A DNA stretch of 64,000 bases, from positions 1 to 64,000 of the forward strand of contig SHZY01000009.1 in the NCBI GenBank assembly GCA_009692065.1, in the 5' to 3' direction. The first letter of the stretch is position 1; each line of letters begins with the position of its first letter. The translations under genes were made by a program, and so were the position numbers. The notes beneath the pieces were generated by a model that did not search any database, was not told the DNA's origin, and saw only the letters and a list, made by a program, of their open reading frames with translations. Shown here one piece after another: positions 22,598 to 32,441 of the stretch. The DNA comes from Gemmataceae bacterium. Its GTDB lineage: Bacteria > Planctomycetota > Planctomycetia > Gemmatales > Gemmataceae.

Positions 22598-24753
22598 TTG
22601 TTATCTCCCTTCGCAATTCGTTCGACGATCTGTTGGATCCGTTGTTGACGCTCGGCCAGGATACGCAGGTCGCGAACGATCTGCGGGTCGGCCGTTTGTT
22701 CTTGGTTCGGGAAACGCTTGGCATAATCGACGGTCCGGTCATTGACGCGCTTCTGCAGCGCCCGCACCATCTTGAGCTCCTGGATCAATTCAAGCAGTTT
22801 CTGATCCTTCGGCTGTCCGGGTTTGCCGGCCTTGCCTGGCTTACCCGGGTCGCTCTTGTTGTCTTTTTGAGCCTCCGTGAGGGCATCAATCATTTCCTTC
22901 AAGGTGACGATGATGTCCTTTTCGATGTTCTGCGTCAAGTCATGCACATCGGTCTGTTCGAGCCGTTTCTGGACATGGATCATGTCCTGGCGAAGCTGCT
23001 GGAAGACTTCGGGGAATGCGACCGCGGAGCCTTCCGATTCGAGGATGTCAATGCACTTGTTGACCTCCTGGACAATGTCCTTCTCGTTGTCCGCGAGCTT
23101 GAGGGATGCCCGCTTGTCGGTGAAACTGGCCTTCTTGTCGACGTTCTTCTTGATGGCCAGATCGGTGTCGATGGTGCCGGCGAGGACCTGCGTCTGCATG
23201 ACCAGCATCTTCTCGCAGCGAGCTTTCAGCGCGGCCAGGACGCGTTCGATTTCCTCTTCGCGCAATTGTTTGAGCAGTTTTTCGAGTTTCTTCTTGGCTG
23301 ATTCGAGATCCTCGATGGCCTTGGCCTGATCCTTGGCGGCGCCGGGGTTATCTTTCTTCTGGATCTTGTCAGCCGCGTCGCCCTGAGGATAGCCGGCTTC
23401 TTCGATTTTCTTCTTGGCCGCGGCGATGTCGGCGTCTTCCTTGCTGCCGCCGGGCTTGGCATTTTGCGGAGGGCCGTCTTTCGCCTGCCCCTGGCCGCCT
23501 GGCTTGGGTTCTCCGGCCGGGCCGGGCTCGCCACCGGCTTTGGCCTGACCGGACTTGGCATCGCCGGACTTGGCTTCACCTTGCTTGGCGTCGCCGGCCT
23601 TCGGGTCGCCGCCGGCCTTGGCGTCGCCGCCGGCCTTGGCGTCGCCCTTGGAATCTTTGGCGCCGGCTTGCTTGTCGCCGCCCGGCTGGGCGGGCTTGGC
23701 GGAGCTATCGGGCTTGCCCTTTTCGCCGCCGGCCTTCTTGTCGTCGCCGCCCTTGGCAGCGCCTTGCTGGCCATCGCCCTTCATCGGGTCTTTGCCGCCG
23801 GAGTCCTTGGCGCCGCCTTCTTTGCCCTTGGCGCCTTCGCCGCTCTTGGCATCGCCTTCTTTGCCCTTGGCGCCTTCGCTGCCTTTTTCACCGGCCTTGG
23901 CGCCTTCTTTGCCCTTGTCGCCGGCCTTGGCTCCGCCCTTGGGCTCGCCTTCGCCGGACTTATCGTTTTTTTCGCCAGTCTTCGCTTCGCCCTTGGCGCC
24001 TTGATTTTCTTTGCCGCCGTCCTTGGATTCACCCTTCTGGCCTTCCTTGCCTTGCTGGCCCGCGTCCTTGGCTTCGCCCTTCTTGCCGTCGTCCTTGCCG
24101 CCGGTCTTGTTGTCGCCTTCGCTCGGCTTGCCTTCCTTGCCCTTGCCGTCCTTGTCGAGGAACTTGCCGATCTCTTTGGCGATGTTTGCGGTTTCCTTCG
24201 CCGTCTTTTCCTGGAGCTTGGCCAGCTCATCGCGCTTGGTCCTGTCAAACTCGGTCAAGCCGCGGACGTCTTGTTGCTTGTCAATGTTCTTTTGCAGCGC
24301 CTTGATGAAGTCTTCAAGAGCCTTGCGTTGCTCGGAGAGGCGGTCCTCGCTCGAGTTGCGCAGCATGTCGAGGATCTTCGCCAGACTGGTGGTGAGTATC
24401 TCGCTCTGCCGATAGGCGTCTTCGAGGCCGGGCGTCGTGTTGAGGTTCGACTTCTTGATCAGCTCGATCATCTTGGCGAATTCTTGATTGATGGCGAGAT
24501 TACGGCATTCTTCGAGGACCTTGCCCAGCACCTCGGCGCGGCGGCGTTCTTCGGGAGTGCCACGAGCCAGCTTCTGCTTCAAGCGCAGGAGTAAATCCTG
24601 GAAGTCCGAAAACTGCCGAAGGAGCTGCTGCTCGCTGGTGACGATGTCGTCCTTGTCCTGCGCGGTTTTGGCTTGCTCTTGGGCCGAGATGCCGATCGCG
24701 ATGAACGACAGCATCGCCAGGCCGAGCGAAACCAGAATAAGACGAGGCTTCAT
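22594..24753 (-). CDS. exported coiled-coil protein with long Lys/Gly/Ala/Asp repeat
   Basis: 719 residues with signal peptide (1 to about 25). Residues to about 205 are charged coiled coil (LLRQFSDFQDLLLRLKQKL, then IDKQQDVRGLTEFDRTKRDEL). From about 206 to 435 the sequence is built from short units such as KGKEGAKAGEKG and DAKAGGDAKAGGD, lacking hydrophobic residues. After that, coiled coil resumes to the end (KKLEKLLKQLREEEIERVL; LLELIQELKMVRALQKRV). The repeat tract probably is a flexible spacer or polyanion/peptidoglycan-facing linker (inference). It is placed directly after the DUF4175-like protein in transcription order, so it may be its periplasmic partner. Confidence 0.8.
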   Translation of the reverse strand: MKPRLILVSLGLAMLSFIAIGISAQEQAKTAQDKDDIVTSEQQLLRQFSDFQDLLLRLKQKLARGTPEERRRAEVLGKVLEECRNLAINQEFAKMIELIKKSNLNTTPGLEDAYRQSEILTTSLAKILDMLRNSSEDRLSEQRKALEDFIKALQKNIDKQQDVRGLTEFDRTKRDELAKLQEKTAKETANIAKEIGKFLDKDGKGKEGKPSEGDNKTGGKDDGKKGEAKDAGQQGKEGQKGESKDGGKENQGAKGEAKTGEKNDKSGEGEPKGGAKAGDKGKEGAKAGEKGSEGAKGKEGDAKSGEGAKGKEGGAKDSGGKDPMKGDGQQGAAKGGDDKKAGGEKGKPDSSAKPAQPGGDKQAGAKDSKGDAKAGGDAKAGGDPKAGDAKQGEAKSGDAKSGQAKAGGEPGPAGEPKPGGQGQAKDGPPQNAKPGGSKEDADIAAAKKKIEEAGYPQGDAADKIQKKDNPGAAKDQAKAIEDLESAKKKLEKLLKQLREEEIERVLAALKARCEKMLVMQTQVLAGTIDTDLAIKKNVDKKASFTDKRASLKLADNEKDIVQEVNKCIDILESEGSAVAFPEVFQQLRQDMIHVQKRLEQTDVHDLTQNIEKDIIVTLKEMIDALTEAQKDNKSDPGKPGKAGKPGQPKDQKLLELIQELKMVRALQKRVNDRTVDYAKRFPNQEQTADPQIVRDLRILAERQQRIQQIVERIAKGDNK

Positions 24754-25302
24754 GAACGTGGTCCTCCCAGAACTTGGGTGACGAATCCTCTGGCGGAATC
24801 GGGTTTTCGGTGCAAGTGCGCGGTCTGCCGACCATCGGGTTTGCAGGCGTTATTATGACGAGTGAATGCCGATCTCCCAACAAAATTCATGAAAAATCGC
24901 AAGGTTGCCGGATAACCTTTTGTACAGTAATCGTGCTCTGTTAATGCCGAGTGTGCTGCCTGCAAGGGATTTTACCATAATGTACGTCAAAATCCTAGAT
25001 TGGTGCGGTCTCGCGTCCGATCGCCGGTTTATTCGCAGGAGCCGATGCGCAATCCTAACCCCAGTGACCCTTGCCACTCGCCAACCCAGCTGCACTCGGC
25101 CGGCTGTCTTCGTCCCGTAAGGACGGCTGATATACTCCACGCGGTGAGCTTTGACACACCTTTGCGAGCCACGAGGCCCTTCCCCGTGGAAGAGCGCCTT
25201 TTGCATGGGACCCTGTTCCGTGGGGATAAACCCCACGGCTCGCTGTGTCAATCGTCCCTGCGGGACTCGAATTCGACGGGCCTCGCTAGCGCCAGACCCA
25301 CC
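24754..25302. other. intergenic region upstream of the coiled-coil gene
   Basis: About 550 bases. The part from 24840 to 25000 is clearly more AT-rich than its surroundings and is the likely promoter region for the minus-strand coiled-coil gene (TTGACG and TAAAAT words occur but not at standard spacing). The part from 25080 to 25302 is GC-rich and gives many overlapping meaningless frames on both strands. No gene, RNA or clear terminator is supported. Confidence 0.45.
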
Positions 25303-28300
25303 CTACAAACTCGGCGTGGGTGGGCCATCACGGCGACGATCTCTCGGCGTGGCGCTCCACACCAGTTCGCTGTACGGATGCGCCAGGTTTGCGAACGGGG
25401 CACGCCGCCTCAACTCATCCGACGGGGCTAGCGCCCCGGCCGGCCGCGGGCTGCCTAGCTGGCCGGTTTTCTTTTCCTCTTTTTTCTCCTCCGGCGGCTG
25501 CTTCTTGTCGTCCTTGAGCAGCTCTTCAATGATTTTCCGCTCGATGTCCAGCTTCCGCTGGTAGAACCAATCGCGCTTCTCGCGCTGCATCCGTTCGACG
25601 GTGACGAGCATGGCAATGGCCTGGGCCTCCAGCTTGCCTTCGTCGAGGTAGTCGAGCAGCTTCTTGATCTCGTCGGAGAGCCTGGTCATCTGCCGATGGG
25701 CGTCGGTCATGTTCAGGCGATGCCCCTCGACATCGGACAGACGCTGGGCGCCCGCATCCCGTTCGACGAGGTCGTAGGCCTTCTGGAACGCATCCTCGGC
25801 GCGCGGGAAGCTGCCGGTGTTGGCGAGGTCGATCGGGCTTTGCTGGACGATGTTGTCGAGCCGATCGATGATCTGGTACTGGATTTTTTCCATGCGTTCC
25901 TTGCGCACGCGGTTGACTTCCATCTCGCGAATGATGTTGCGATAGGCGTGCTGGACGTCGCGCAGGTTGTTGCCTGAGGTCTGCAGGGCGGTGCGGATTT
26001 CGGTCATGCGCAGGAAGATTGAATCGATGTCGGGCTTCTCGTCGCGGGTCTTGCTCTGCTGTTCGAGTAAGCTGGTGAGGCCGGCATCGACTTTTTCCTT
26101 GGCGGCTTCGAGCTTCTCCAGCAACGCGCCTTCCTCGAGGGCGATCTGGGCGAGCAGCTCGTTCTCGGTGATGACGAGGAAGTTGACGTAGCCGTTGGGG
26201 TTCTTGCGCGTGTTGCCCTGGAGCCGCTTGCCCTTTTCAAAGTAAACCGCGCCGGTCTCGACGTTGTTGTCGGTGGCCTGGACGGCGATCTGCAGGTGGA
26301 AGTGCATCTGGCCGATCTTGTCGGGATCGACGGAACGCAATTCGAGCACGACGTCTCTGACGTCGAAGCCGCCGGGTTGAGGCTCAGGGACGATATCGTC
26401 CTTGAAGTCGAACTCCCAGATGCGCGGGCTCCGGCGTGCGTTCAGGTTCTTCTGGACGTCATCGAGCCGATGCATGTCGCCGTAGCGCCCCTCATCGACG
26501 AATTTCTGAAATTGGTGCGCAGGCGAATAGCCTTCCGTGAAGCCTTGCGATAGCCGCAGGTCCTCATAGAGCGCGTCGGAGGTCACCCAAACATGGTACG
26601 GGGCGAACCAGCTCGCCGGGTTGCCGGGCCAAAACTGGTGGAAATTGGTCATGGCCAGGTTGGCGCGGCGGCGGTGCGTGGAAACTTCGATCTGCAAGTT
26701 GGGGAGCTTCTTGGCGCCGCCGGCGGCAATCAGCTCAAAGTCCACAAAGCGGTACCGATACTGGTAGCCGACCTTCACCAGCCCGTAATCGTCCTTAACG
26801 GAGCACTCGAACGGCAGCTTCGCGATCGGCGTGATGAGGTACGCGCCCGTCAACTCGGCTTGCTCGCGCGGGTCGCGGTCCTTGTCGCTTGCCGAGGGTT
26901 GCTTGAACCTCGGCTTGCGCAACAGGACGCTGTAGATGCTCAGGTTGCCCACCTGCGGCTCCGTGTCGAGCGTCGAGAGGACCTTGAAACGGCGTTTGCC
27001 GCGGATGTTGTCCTCGTCGATGAACTCGACCGTGAAGTCGTGTTTGCGCGTGACGTTGTCGAGGGTCAGCGAGAAGCCTTTCTGGTCGGCCTCCCCCTTG
27101 ACTTCGCCGCGGAAGCCGACGAAGCCGTCGGCCAGCGCAGCCGGATCGCGGGTGAAGACGGCCCGTTCCGCGCGGAGCTTGCGGTCGATCGCGACGTGGA
27201 TGACGAGCTTGCCGCCGAAGTGAACCTCGACCGTGTTGGTATCGCCGGTCGTGGAGAGGGGGAAGGCGGTGGTCAGGTGTTTCTTGCCTTTCAGATCCAT
27301 CTGATCGGGGCCGTAGAGCCGATGGTAGATGTACGCGGGCTCTTCCTTGTCGATGGTGATGCCGGACGGCGAAGGGGCGGGGACGAGGCTGATGGTCTTG
27401 GGCGGCGTGTAGAAATCCTCGCCGCGGGCGCGAAACTTGAACTTGAGCGATTCCTTGAGGTCGGCCAGCGACACGGGGTACTTGTTGCCGTCGCGTTTTT
27501 CGATTGACTCTTTGCGCCCCGATTCCTCGCCGCGGAAGTTCATTTCCACGCTTGCAGGCACCACGAGCTTGCGCAGCGTCCGCTCCATGCTGGGGGACTC
27601 GGCCAGCACGTTCAATTCCTTGAAGATCGTTTCCAGGGTCGGATAGACCTCAATGCCGCGCAACGGCTCGCGCGCCTTGGTGTCCTCAAGTTGGGCGGCG
27701 ATCTTATCGACGGTCCAGGTGGTCCAGTCGAGCCATTTATCGAGATCGGCCTGGGCGCCGCGCTGTTCGATCTTGGCCTGCATGGCCGGCTTGGCCAGGT
27801 GGGCACGAATCTCGCCCGACTTCTTGGCTGCCTGATCGGTTTCCCAGAGGGCCGCGACGAGGTTGGGCTCCAATTCGTCGGTGTCGATCAGCCAGTCGGG
27901 GAAATCGACGGGGATGTTGACCCTGGCCAAGAGCGCCGCGTCGATCAGCTTATGCTCGGCGAGATCCTTCCACTTCAAGGGCCGCCAGCCATTGAGGGCC
28001 GAGCGGTCGGCGATGGCCCACTGGATGGCGCGGACTTGCAGATCGGGGCGCACGTCGTCGCGGGCCACGCGCATGTCGTTCTTGTCGCCGTGCGACGGCT
28101 GGAAGCGTTCGATCTCCAGGTGCGAGCGCTTGGGCCAATAGATGTTCATCATCAGCACATTGCGCTCGGTCCAGATCGACGCGGTGTGATAGAACTTCCA
28201 GCAAAAGCGATAGGGATCAGTCCACTTGCCGTCCTCGCCGGCCAGCGCGTAAGAGGTGCTGCACACGACCGTCATCGTGCCAAGCCAGATGCCGACGGTT

Positions 28301-28893
28301 GAAACGACGACGAGGGACCACAACTTGTAGAGGCGACTCCAGTTGAACACGCTGGCAACGGGGAGCTTGTCCAGTGTGTTGATTGCCTCCAGGATGGTCT
28401 TCTCGACCATCGCCTGCGAGTAGCCATACTTGACGGCGAGCTTCGGGTCGGCCAGCTCGACCGCGGTGATGAGCCGATCGCCGAGTTCCTTGTGGAATCG
28501 CCGCTCCAGGACGAGCGCAAGTGCGTCGTCGTTGAAGTCGCGCAGCCAGCGCAGCACCACCTTGGTGAAGCCGAGATAGGCCAAGCACACGACAACAACC
28601 GCGATCATGGTGAGCCGGCACGCCAGGCTGGCCATGCCGGTCGCATCCACTTCGTTCAATTCGAGAATCCAGTCGATACCGTGGATGCCCAGGAGGTCGA
28701 AATCGACCTTGTAAAGCCCGAAGTCAAACGCCAGGCCAAGCCAGAAGAGGACGGCGCCTGCCAGCAGCGTGAGCGCGAGCCCTTCGAGAATGACATAGGC
28801 GCGAATGTATTTGCGCAAGGTCTCGAGCGGATGCCGAACGCGCCGCTGCGATTCCTCGTGGTTGAACTTCTTGGTTTGGATCACCGTCGCCAT
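25303..28893 (-). CDS. large membrane protein, DUF4175-like
   Basis: 1196 residues from ATG 28893 (MATVIQTKKFNHEESQ); a longer frame from 28989 runs into a palindrome and is rejected. Three hydrophobic helices lie near the N-terminus (AYVILEGLALTLLAGAVLFW; LTMIAVVVVCLAYLGF; WSLVVVSTVGIWLGTMTVV). A long periplasmic region follows, with beta-rich stretches (e.g. GDTNTVEVHFGGKLVIHVAI) and then coiled coil (RNIIREMEVNRVRKERMEKI). This matches the DUF4175-like component often seen next to BatA/VWA genes. The last roughly 50 residues after EEKKEEKKTGQLG are Arg/Pro/Ala-rich and look like translated intergenic sequence, so the natural C-terminus may have been near 25450. Confidence 0.8.
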   Translation of the reverse strand: MATVIQTKKFNHEESQRRVRHPLETLRKYIRAYVILEGLALTLLAGAVLFWLGLAFDFGLYKVDFDLLGIHGIDWILELNEVDATGMASLACRLTMIAVVVVCLAYLGFTKVVLRWLRDFNDDALALVLERRFHKELGDRLITAVELADPKLAVKYGYSQAMVEKTILEAINTLDKLPVASVFNWSRLYKLWSLVVVSTVGIWLGTMTVVCSTSYALAGEDGKWTDPYRFCWKFYHTASIWTERNVLMMNIYWPKRSHLEIERFQPSHGDKNDMRVARDDVRPDLQVRAIQWAIADRSALNGWRPLKWKDLAEHKLIDAALLARVNIPVDFPDWLIDTDELEPNLVAALWETDQAAKKSGEIRAHLAKPAMQAKIEQRGAQADLDKWLDWTTWTVDKIAAQLEDTKAREPLRGIEVYPTLETIFKELNVLAESPSMERTLRKLVVPASVEMNFRGEESGRKESIEKRDGNKYPVSLADLKESLKFKFRARGEDFYTPPKTISLVPAPSPSGITIDKEEPAYIYHRLYGPDQMDLKGKKHLTTAFPLSTTGDTNTVEVHFGGKLVIHVAIDRKLRAERAVFTRDPAALADGFVGFRGEVKGEADQKGFSLTLDNVTRKHDFTVEFIDEDNIRGKRRFKVLSTLDTEPQVGNLSIYSVLLRKPRFKQPSASDKDRDPREQAELTGAYLITPIAKLPFECSVKDDYGLVKVGYQYRYRFVDFELIAAGGAKKLPNLQIEVSTHRRRANLAMTNFHQFWPGNPASWFAPYHVWVTSDALYEDLRLSQGFTEGYSPAHQFQKFVDEGRYGDMHRLDDVQKNLNARRSPRIWEFDFKDDIVPEPQPGGFDVRDVVLELRSVDPDKIGQMHFHLQIAVQATDNNVETGAVYFEKGKRLQGNTRKNPNGYVNFLVITENELLAQIALEEGALLEKLEAAKEKVDAGLTSLLEQQSKTRDEKPDIDSIFLRMTEIRTALQTSGNNLRDVQHAYRNIIREMEVNRVRKERMEKIQYQIIDRLDNIVQQSPIDLANTGSFPRAEDAFQKAYDLVERDAGAQRLSDVEGHRLNMTDAHRQMTRLSDEIKKLLDYLDEGKLEAQAIAMLVTVERMQREKRDWFYQRKLDIERKIIEELLKDDKKQPPEEKKEEKKTGQLGSPRPAGALAPSDELRRRAPFANLAHPYSELVWSATPRDRRRDGPPTPSL

Positions 28894-28946
28894 GAGAGGC
28901 CTCGTGTTCGCCGTCGAACGGATCCTGACTCCGTCCGGCTTAGTTC

Positions 28947-29026
28947 GTAGGGTGGGTCGAGCGCAGCGAGACCCACCATGCATTTGCAACCGCGTGGTGG
29001 GTCTCGCTGCGCTCGACCCACCCTAC
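28947..29026. repeat. perfect 31-bp inverted repeat
   Basis: Arms at 28947-28977 and 28996-29026 are perfectly complementary, with an 18-base loop. Each arm is itself a hairpin (GGTGGGTC...GACCCACC), so the DNA could form a branched cruciform. It lies between the stop of the VWA gene and the start of the DUF4175-like gene. A partial related word (GACCCACCCTAC) recurs near 25288. Confidence 0.9.
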
Positions 29027-29037
29027 TGAAAAACCAA

Positions 29038-32000
29038 CTACGCCAGCCGCAGCAGTTTGCGGGCCAGCCATTCGATGCCGAGCAGACTGACGACCGTCAC
29101 CAACAGGTACGAAAAATCGACATCCAGCACATCGGTCAGCAATTTCGTGAAGACGACATCGGTGACCGCAACGCCGATCGTCATCAAGACGCAGATGCCG
29201 AAGAAGATGAGGGCGCTGACCCACTGCCGCAAGAGCAGAAGGATGATCACGCCGATGACGCCAATGACCAGAGGCGCCAGGAGCGCCGCCAAGTAGGCAG
29301 TCACGGCGCGATTGGTCTTGAGGCCGCGGGCCCAGAGATCCTCCGGGGGGCCCTGCCGGATGATGTCGGTCTTGGGCGGCACGGACACGAGACACTTGGC
29401 GACGGTGTCAGCGGAACTCAACGGGAAGAACAGCCGCTTTGCCGCGGCGCCGCCATCCACCGGCGCCTGGTCGCCAGGCACTTGGACGGCCGCTTCGATC
29501 TCCTTGCGCACCTCGGGCGAAATGGTGGACGGCAGCATCTTCGACTCGCTCGCCATTTGATACAGGTAGCCGAAGTTCGTGCGCACATTGTCCAGCTCCG
29601 GGTTCGGCTTACGCACGATCAGCGTGTGCCTGAGGGCTTCGGTCGGCAGATTCTTGATCGGGATGGTGAACTCATATTCGCCGGCCTCCTTGATGGGGAT
29701 GCTGCCAACGAAATCGCCGCGCCAGGGGCCTTCGGTCGGCTTGGCCTGCAGGATGATTGTTTTTAGATTCGACGCCGGCTCCTTGCCGTCCTTGTCCTTG
29801 CCGGGCTCGGCGACCGGCCGGTTCTTGTCGACGCGCTTCACGATCACGGTCGGCCGTTCGTCGGGGCCAAGGAACTGGAAGTCCTTGCCTTTGATCTGGG
29901 CCTCGACGTTGATCGGCCCGACGGCGGAGGTTCGCGCCATCAAGATGCGGCCATACTTTTTCTGTTGGGTGCCGCCGGAGGCGACGTGGCGGAGGATCTT
30001 GATCCACAAGCGTTCCTGAAAGCCCTCCTTGTAGGCACGCATGCGCCAGAATTCGCCGGAACCGACGTACATCGTCTTGCCGCCGGCGAATGGCATGGTG
30101 ACGAGGAAGGGCATCTGGTCCTTGAAGTCATCGCTCGGGCCAATGCGCGCTTCCTTGGGACCGGCGAAGGTCGCCGCCACCTGCGACGCGGGTTTCAGGC
30201 GCTCGACCGGGTAGTAGGTGAAAAACCCACGCTTCGGCTTGGCGCCGAATGTGCCGGCGTCGCTGATCTTTTCATCGTTCCAGAAGAAACCCTTCCAGCC
30301 GGCGGTGGAGCTTTCGCTCGATTCGTCGAGCTTGAGGAAGTCGAACTCCTTGGCCACCGGGTTGAAGTTGAGGGGCCAGGGCCGGGTCGCGTCGTGCCCG
30401 AGGCCGGTGCCGGGGAGCCCGAGGCCATGGATGCGGCTATCTTTGAGGACGACGGGGAAGATTTTCAGAATCGGCGTGTAGTCCTTCCCGCCCGGCCGCG
30501 CCAGCTTGTAGGAATAGACGGGCCCGGCGACAAAGATGACGCCCCCCGCGTGGGTGCCGACCCATTCCTCAAGCGCGCCGCGCTGCTTCATGGTGAGCTT
30601 TTCCCAGTCGGGATCGAACGCGACGATCACGTCGTAATCGTTCAGGCTCATGAATTTCTCGGTGCCGACGTTCGGGCCGAACCGGCTCGGGAATTCCGTC
30701 AGCATGCGTTCCGGCTCAACGTCCTGGTCAACGTGATCTTCCTTGACAGTCGATTGATTGAGGATGCACAGCTCCATGCGTTTTTCAAGCATCTCGCGGT
30801 AGAGGATGGTGCGCAGGAACTGATACTCGCGCGTCGAGCCGCCGGCGAACAGCAGCACGCGCAAGGCCCGCTTCTGCACCTGCACCTTGACAACCTCGGA
30901 CACGTGGAACGGATCGGCAAACGCCTCTTTCGCCTTGCCGTTCGGGAATGCCGCGCGCGGCACCTTGGCCCAGAGGTGCCATTCTCCTTCGAGGATATTG
31001 TTCTTGTCATCGGCGGACTTGATCTTCTTGAGGTCCTGCAAGTCGATCTCGTAGGGGACCTTGCCTTCCTGGAGATCGCCGGCGCCTTTGAACTCGCCGA
31101 CCTTCTCGCCCAGCGGGATCGGCGATTCGTCCACTTCCTTGCCGGTCACGTCTTTCTTGCGCTGAATCCAGACGTTGACCGTGAATTTCTCGCCTTGCAG
31201 GCCGGTGCTGACGACGGGCACGACCATGTTGAACTTGTCGTCGGGCCGCGTTTCCTCAGGCGCGAGCAGGTCGTCGATGCGGATGCTCGCCGGCATGCGG
31301 AACTGGCCGACGCCGACGGTGATCACGGGGATCGGCCGTTTGGGGTTATTGACGCGGTTCAGGAATTCGAGGCGGGAATCGTCGGAGCCGAGGTTGGACT
31401 GCCCGTCCGAGACGATGACGATGGCCTGGATGAAGCTGGAGTTTTCGAGCTTGTGAATCTGCAAGAGCGAGCCGCCGATGTTGGTGCCGCTCGTGCGCAG
31501 CGTCTCGATCATATCGATCTTCTTGGCGTACTCCGCCAGCTTGTCCTTGGCTTTATCGGCGCCGAGATTCGACACGTCGGGACGCTCGATGTCTTTCATG
31601 TTCGGTTCAAGAAAAATGCTGGCGTCGGCAAACGGGATCGACTTGTCTTTCGTGAGGTGCAGAACATTCCCCTCATCCGGAATCGACCCGAAGCGATAGA
31701 CGCTCAAAGGCGTCTTGGCGAGTACGCGATCGACGAATGGAATCTTTTCGCGCCCCTGCTCGTCCGCATTGGCCGCGAGCCACTTGAGGATCTTGTCCTG
31801 CCGGCTCGGCATCTTGCCGGGATCCTGGCCTTCTTCGGGCAGATCGTCGATCACGAACAACATGCTGCCCGAGACGTCGAAAACAAAAAGCGTCTTCGAG
31901 TGGTATTCTTGCTTGTCAAAATGCTGGCAGCCAGGCATCAGGAAGACGACGGCCAAGATCGCGTAGACCGTGGTCCGCAAGCCGCCGAGGAAAATCGCCC

Positions 32001-32337
32001 ACAGCCAATGCACCGAGCGGGCATCGCGGATATACATCAACCCGACATAGAAAAGGGCCATGCCGATGACCGGAACCAGGATAACCAGCCAGGAGGCGCC
32101 CTGAACGCGGACGAGGAAAAAGCCCAAGAAAAGGTACAACAGCGAGAACACGCCGACGATTGAACCGCCGATCGCGGCGGTCATCAGTTTCTTGTCAGGC
32201 CGAAAGATGACGATGAGCGCCAGGACGAGGAAGGCAAACAGGACGGGCACGCCGATCGCCCAGGTCGGGCAATCTTCGCTGAGCCGGCGCCAGAGAAATT
32301 CGCTTGTCTCGTTGCCTTGGAGGATTTCCGGATTCAT
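29038..32337 (-). CDS. membrane-anchored VWA-domain protein
   Basis: 1099 residues. Several hydrophobic helices occupy the first 150 residues (VPVLFAFLVLALIVIF; AAIGGSIVGVFSLLYLFLG; WLVILVPVIGMALFYVGL). A von Willebrand A domain follows, with the metal-site motif DVSGSM in LFVFDVSGSMLFVIDD and TSGTNIGG. The middle resembles a glutamine-amidotransferase-like fold (DYDVIVAFDPDW, GGVIFVAGPVYSY). Three or four more membrane helices close the protein. This is the usual large VWA partner of MoxR/BatA clusters, here with the VWA domain exposed to the periplasm. The gene begins about 105 bases after the BatA stop. Confidence 0.9.
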   Translation of the reverse strand: MNPEILQGNETSEFLWRRLSEDCPTWAIGVPVLFAFLVLALIVIFRPDKKLMTAAIGGSIVGVFSLLYLFLGFFLVRVQGASWLVILVPVIGMALFYVGLMYIRDARSVHWLWAIFLGGLRTTVYAILAVVFLMPGCQHFDKQEYHSKTLFVFDVSGSMLFVIDDLPEEGQDPGKMPSRQDKILKWLAANADEQGREKIPFVDRVLAKTPLSVYRFGSIPDEGNVLHLTKDKSIPFADASIFLEPNMKDIERPDVSNLGADKAKDKLAEYAKKIDMIETLRTSGTNIGGSLLQIHKLENSSFIQAIVIVSDGQSNLGSDDSRLEFLNRVNNPKRPIPVITVGVGQFRMPASIRIDDLLAPEETRPDDKFNMVVPVVSTGLQGEKFTVNVWIQRKKDVTGKEVDESPIPLGEKVGEFKGAGDLQEGKVPYEIDLQDLKKIKSADDKNNILEGEWHLWAKVPRAAFPNGKAKEAFADPFHVSEVVKVQVQKRALRVLLFAGGSTREYQFLRTILYREMLEKRMELCILNQSTVKEDHVDQDVEPERMLTEFPSRFGPNVGTEKFMSLNDYDVIVAFDPDWEKLTMKQRGALEEWVGTHAGGVIFVAGPVYSYKLARPGGKDYTPILKIFPVVLKDSRIHGLGLPGTGLGHDATRPWPLNFNPVAKEFDFLKLDESSESSTAGWKGFFWNDEKISDAGTFGAKPKRGFFTYYPVERLKPASQVAATFAGPKEARIGPSDDFKDQMPFLVTMPFAGGKTMYVGSGEFWRMRAYKEGFQERLWIKILRHVASGGTQQKKYGRILMARTSAVGPINVEAQIKGKDFQFLGPDERPTVIVKRVDKNRPVAEPGKDKDGKEPASNLKTIILQAKPTEGPWRGDFVGSIPIKEAGEYEFTIPIKNLPTEALRHTLIVRKPNPELDNVRTNFGYLYQMASESKMLPSTISPEVRKEIEAAVQVPGDQAPVDGGAAAKRLFFPLSSADTVAKCLVSVPPKTDIIRQGPPEDLWARGLKTNRAVTAYLAALLAPLVIGVIGVIILLLLRQWVSALIFFGICVLMTIGVAVTDVVFTKLLTDVLDVDFSYLLVTVVSLLGIEWLARKLLRLA

Positions 32338-32441
32338 CGGGGGTCGTCCCTCATTAATGCGTTGCGTTCTGGCGCTAAACCGCCGAGCGAACTCTGCCGG
32401 CGCAACAAATCATCGCACACCAAAAAACTGCCCACTGCCCA

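Noticed and set aside
25000-25564. Overlapping plus-strand frames near the end of the DUF4175-like gene
   Set aside because: Several frames open at once with Arg/Pro/Ser-rich translation; typical of GC-rich non-coding DNA.
29965-32163. 732-codon frame opposite the VWA gene
   Set aside because: Antisense shadow; the minus strand shows VWA and membrane helices.
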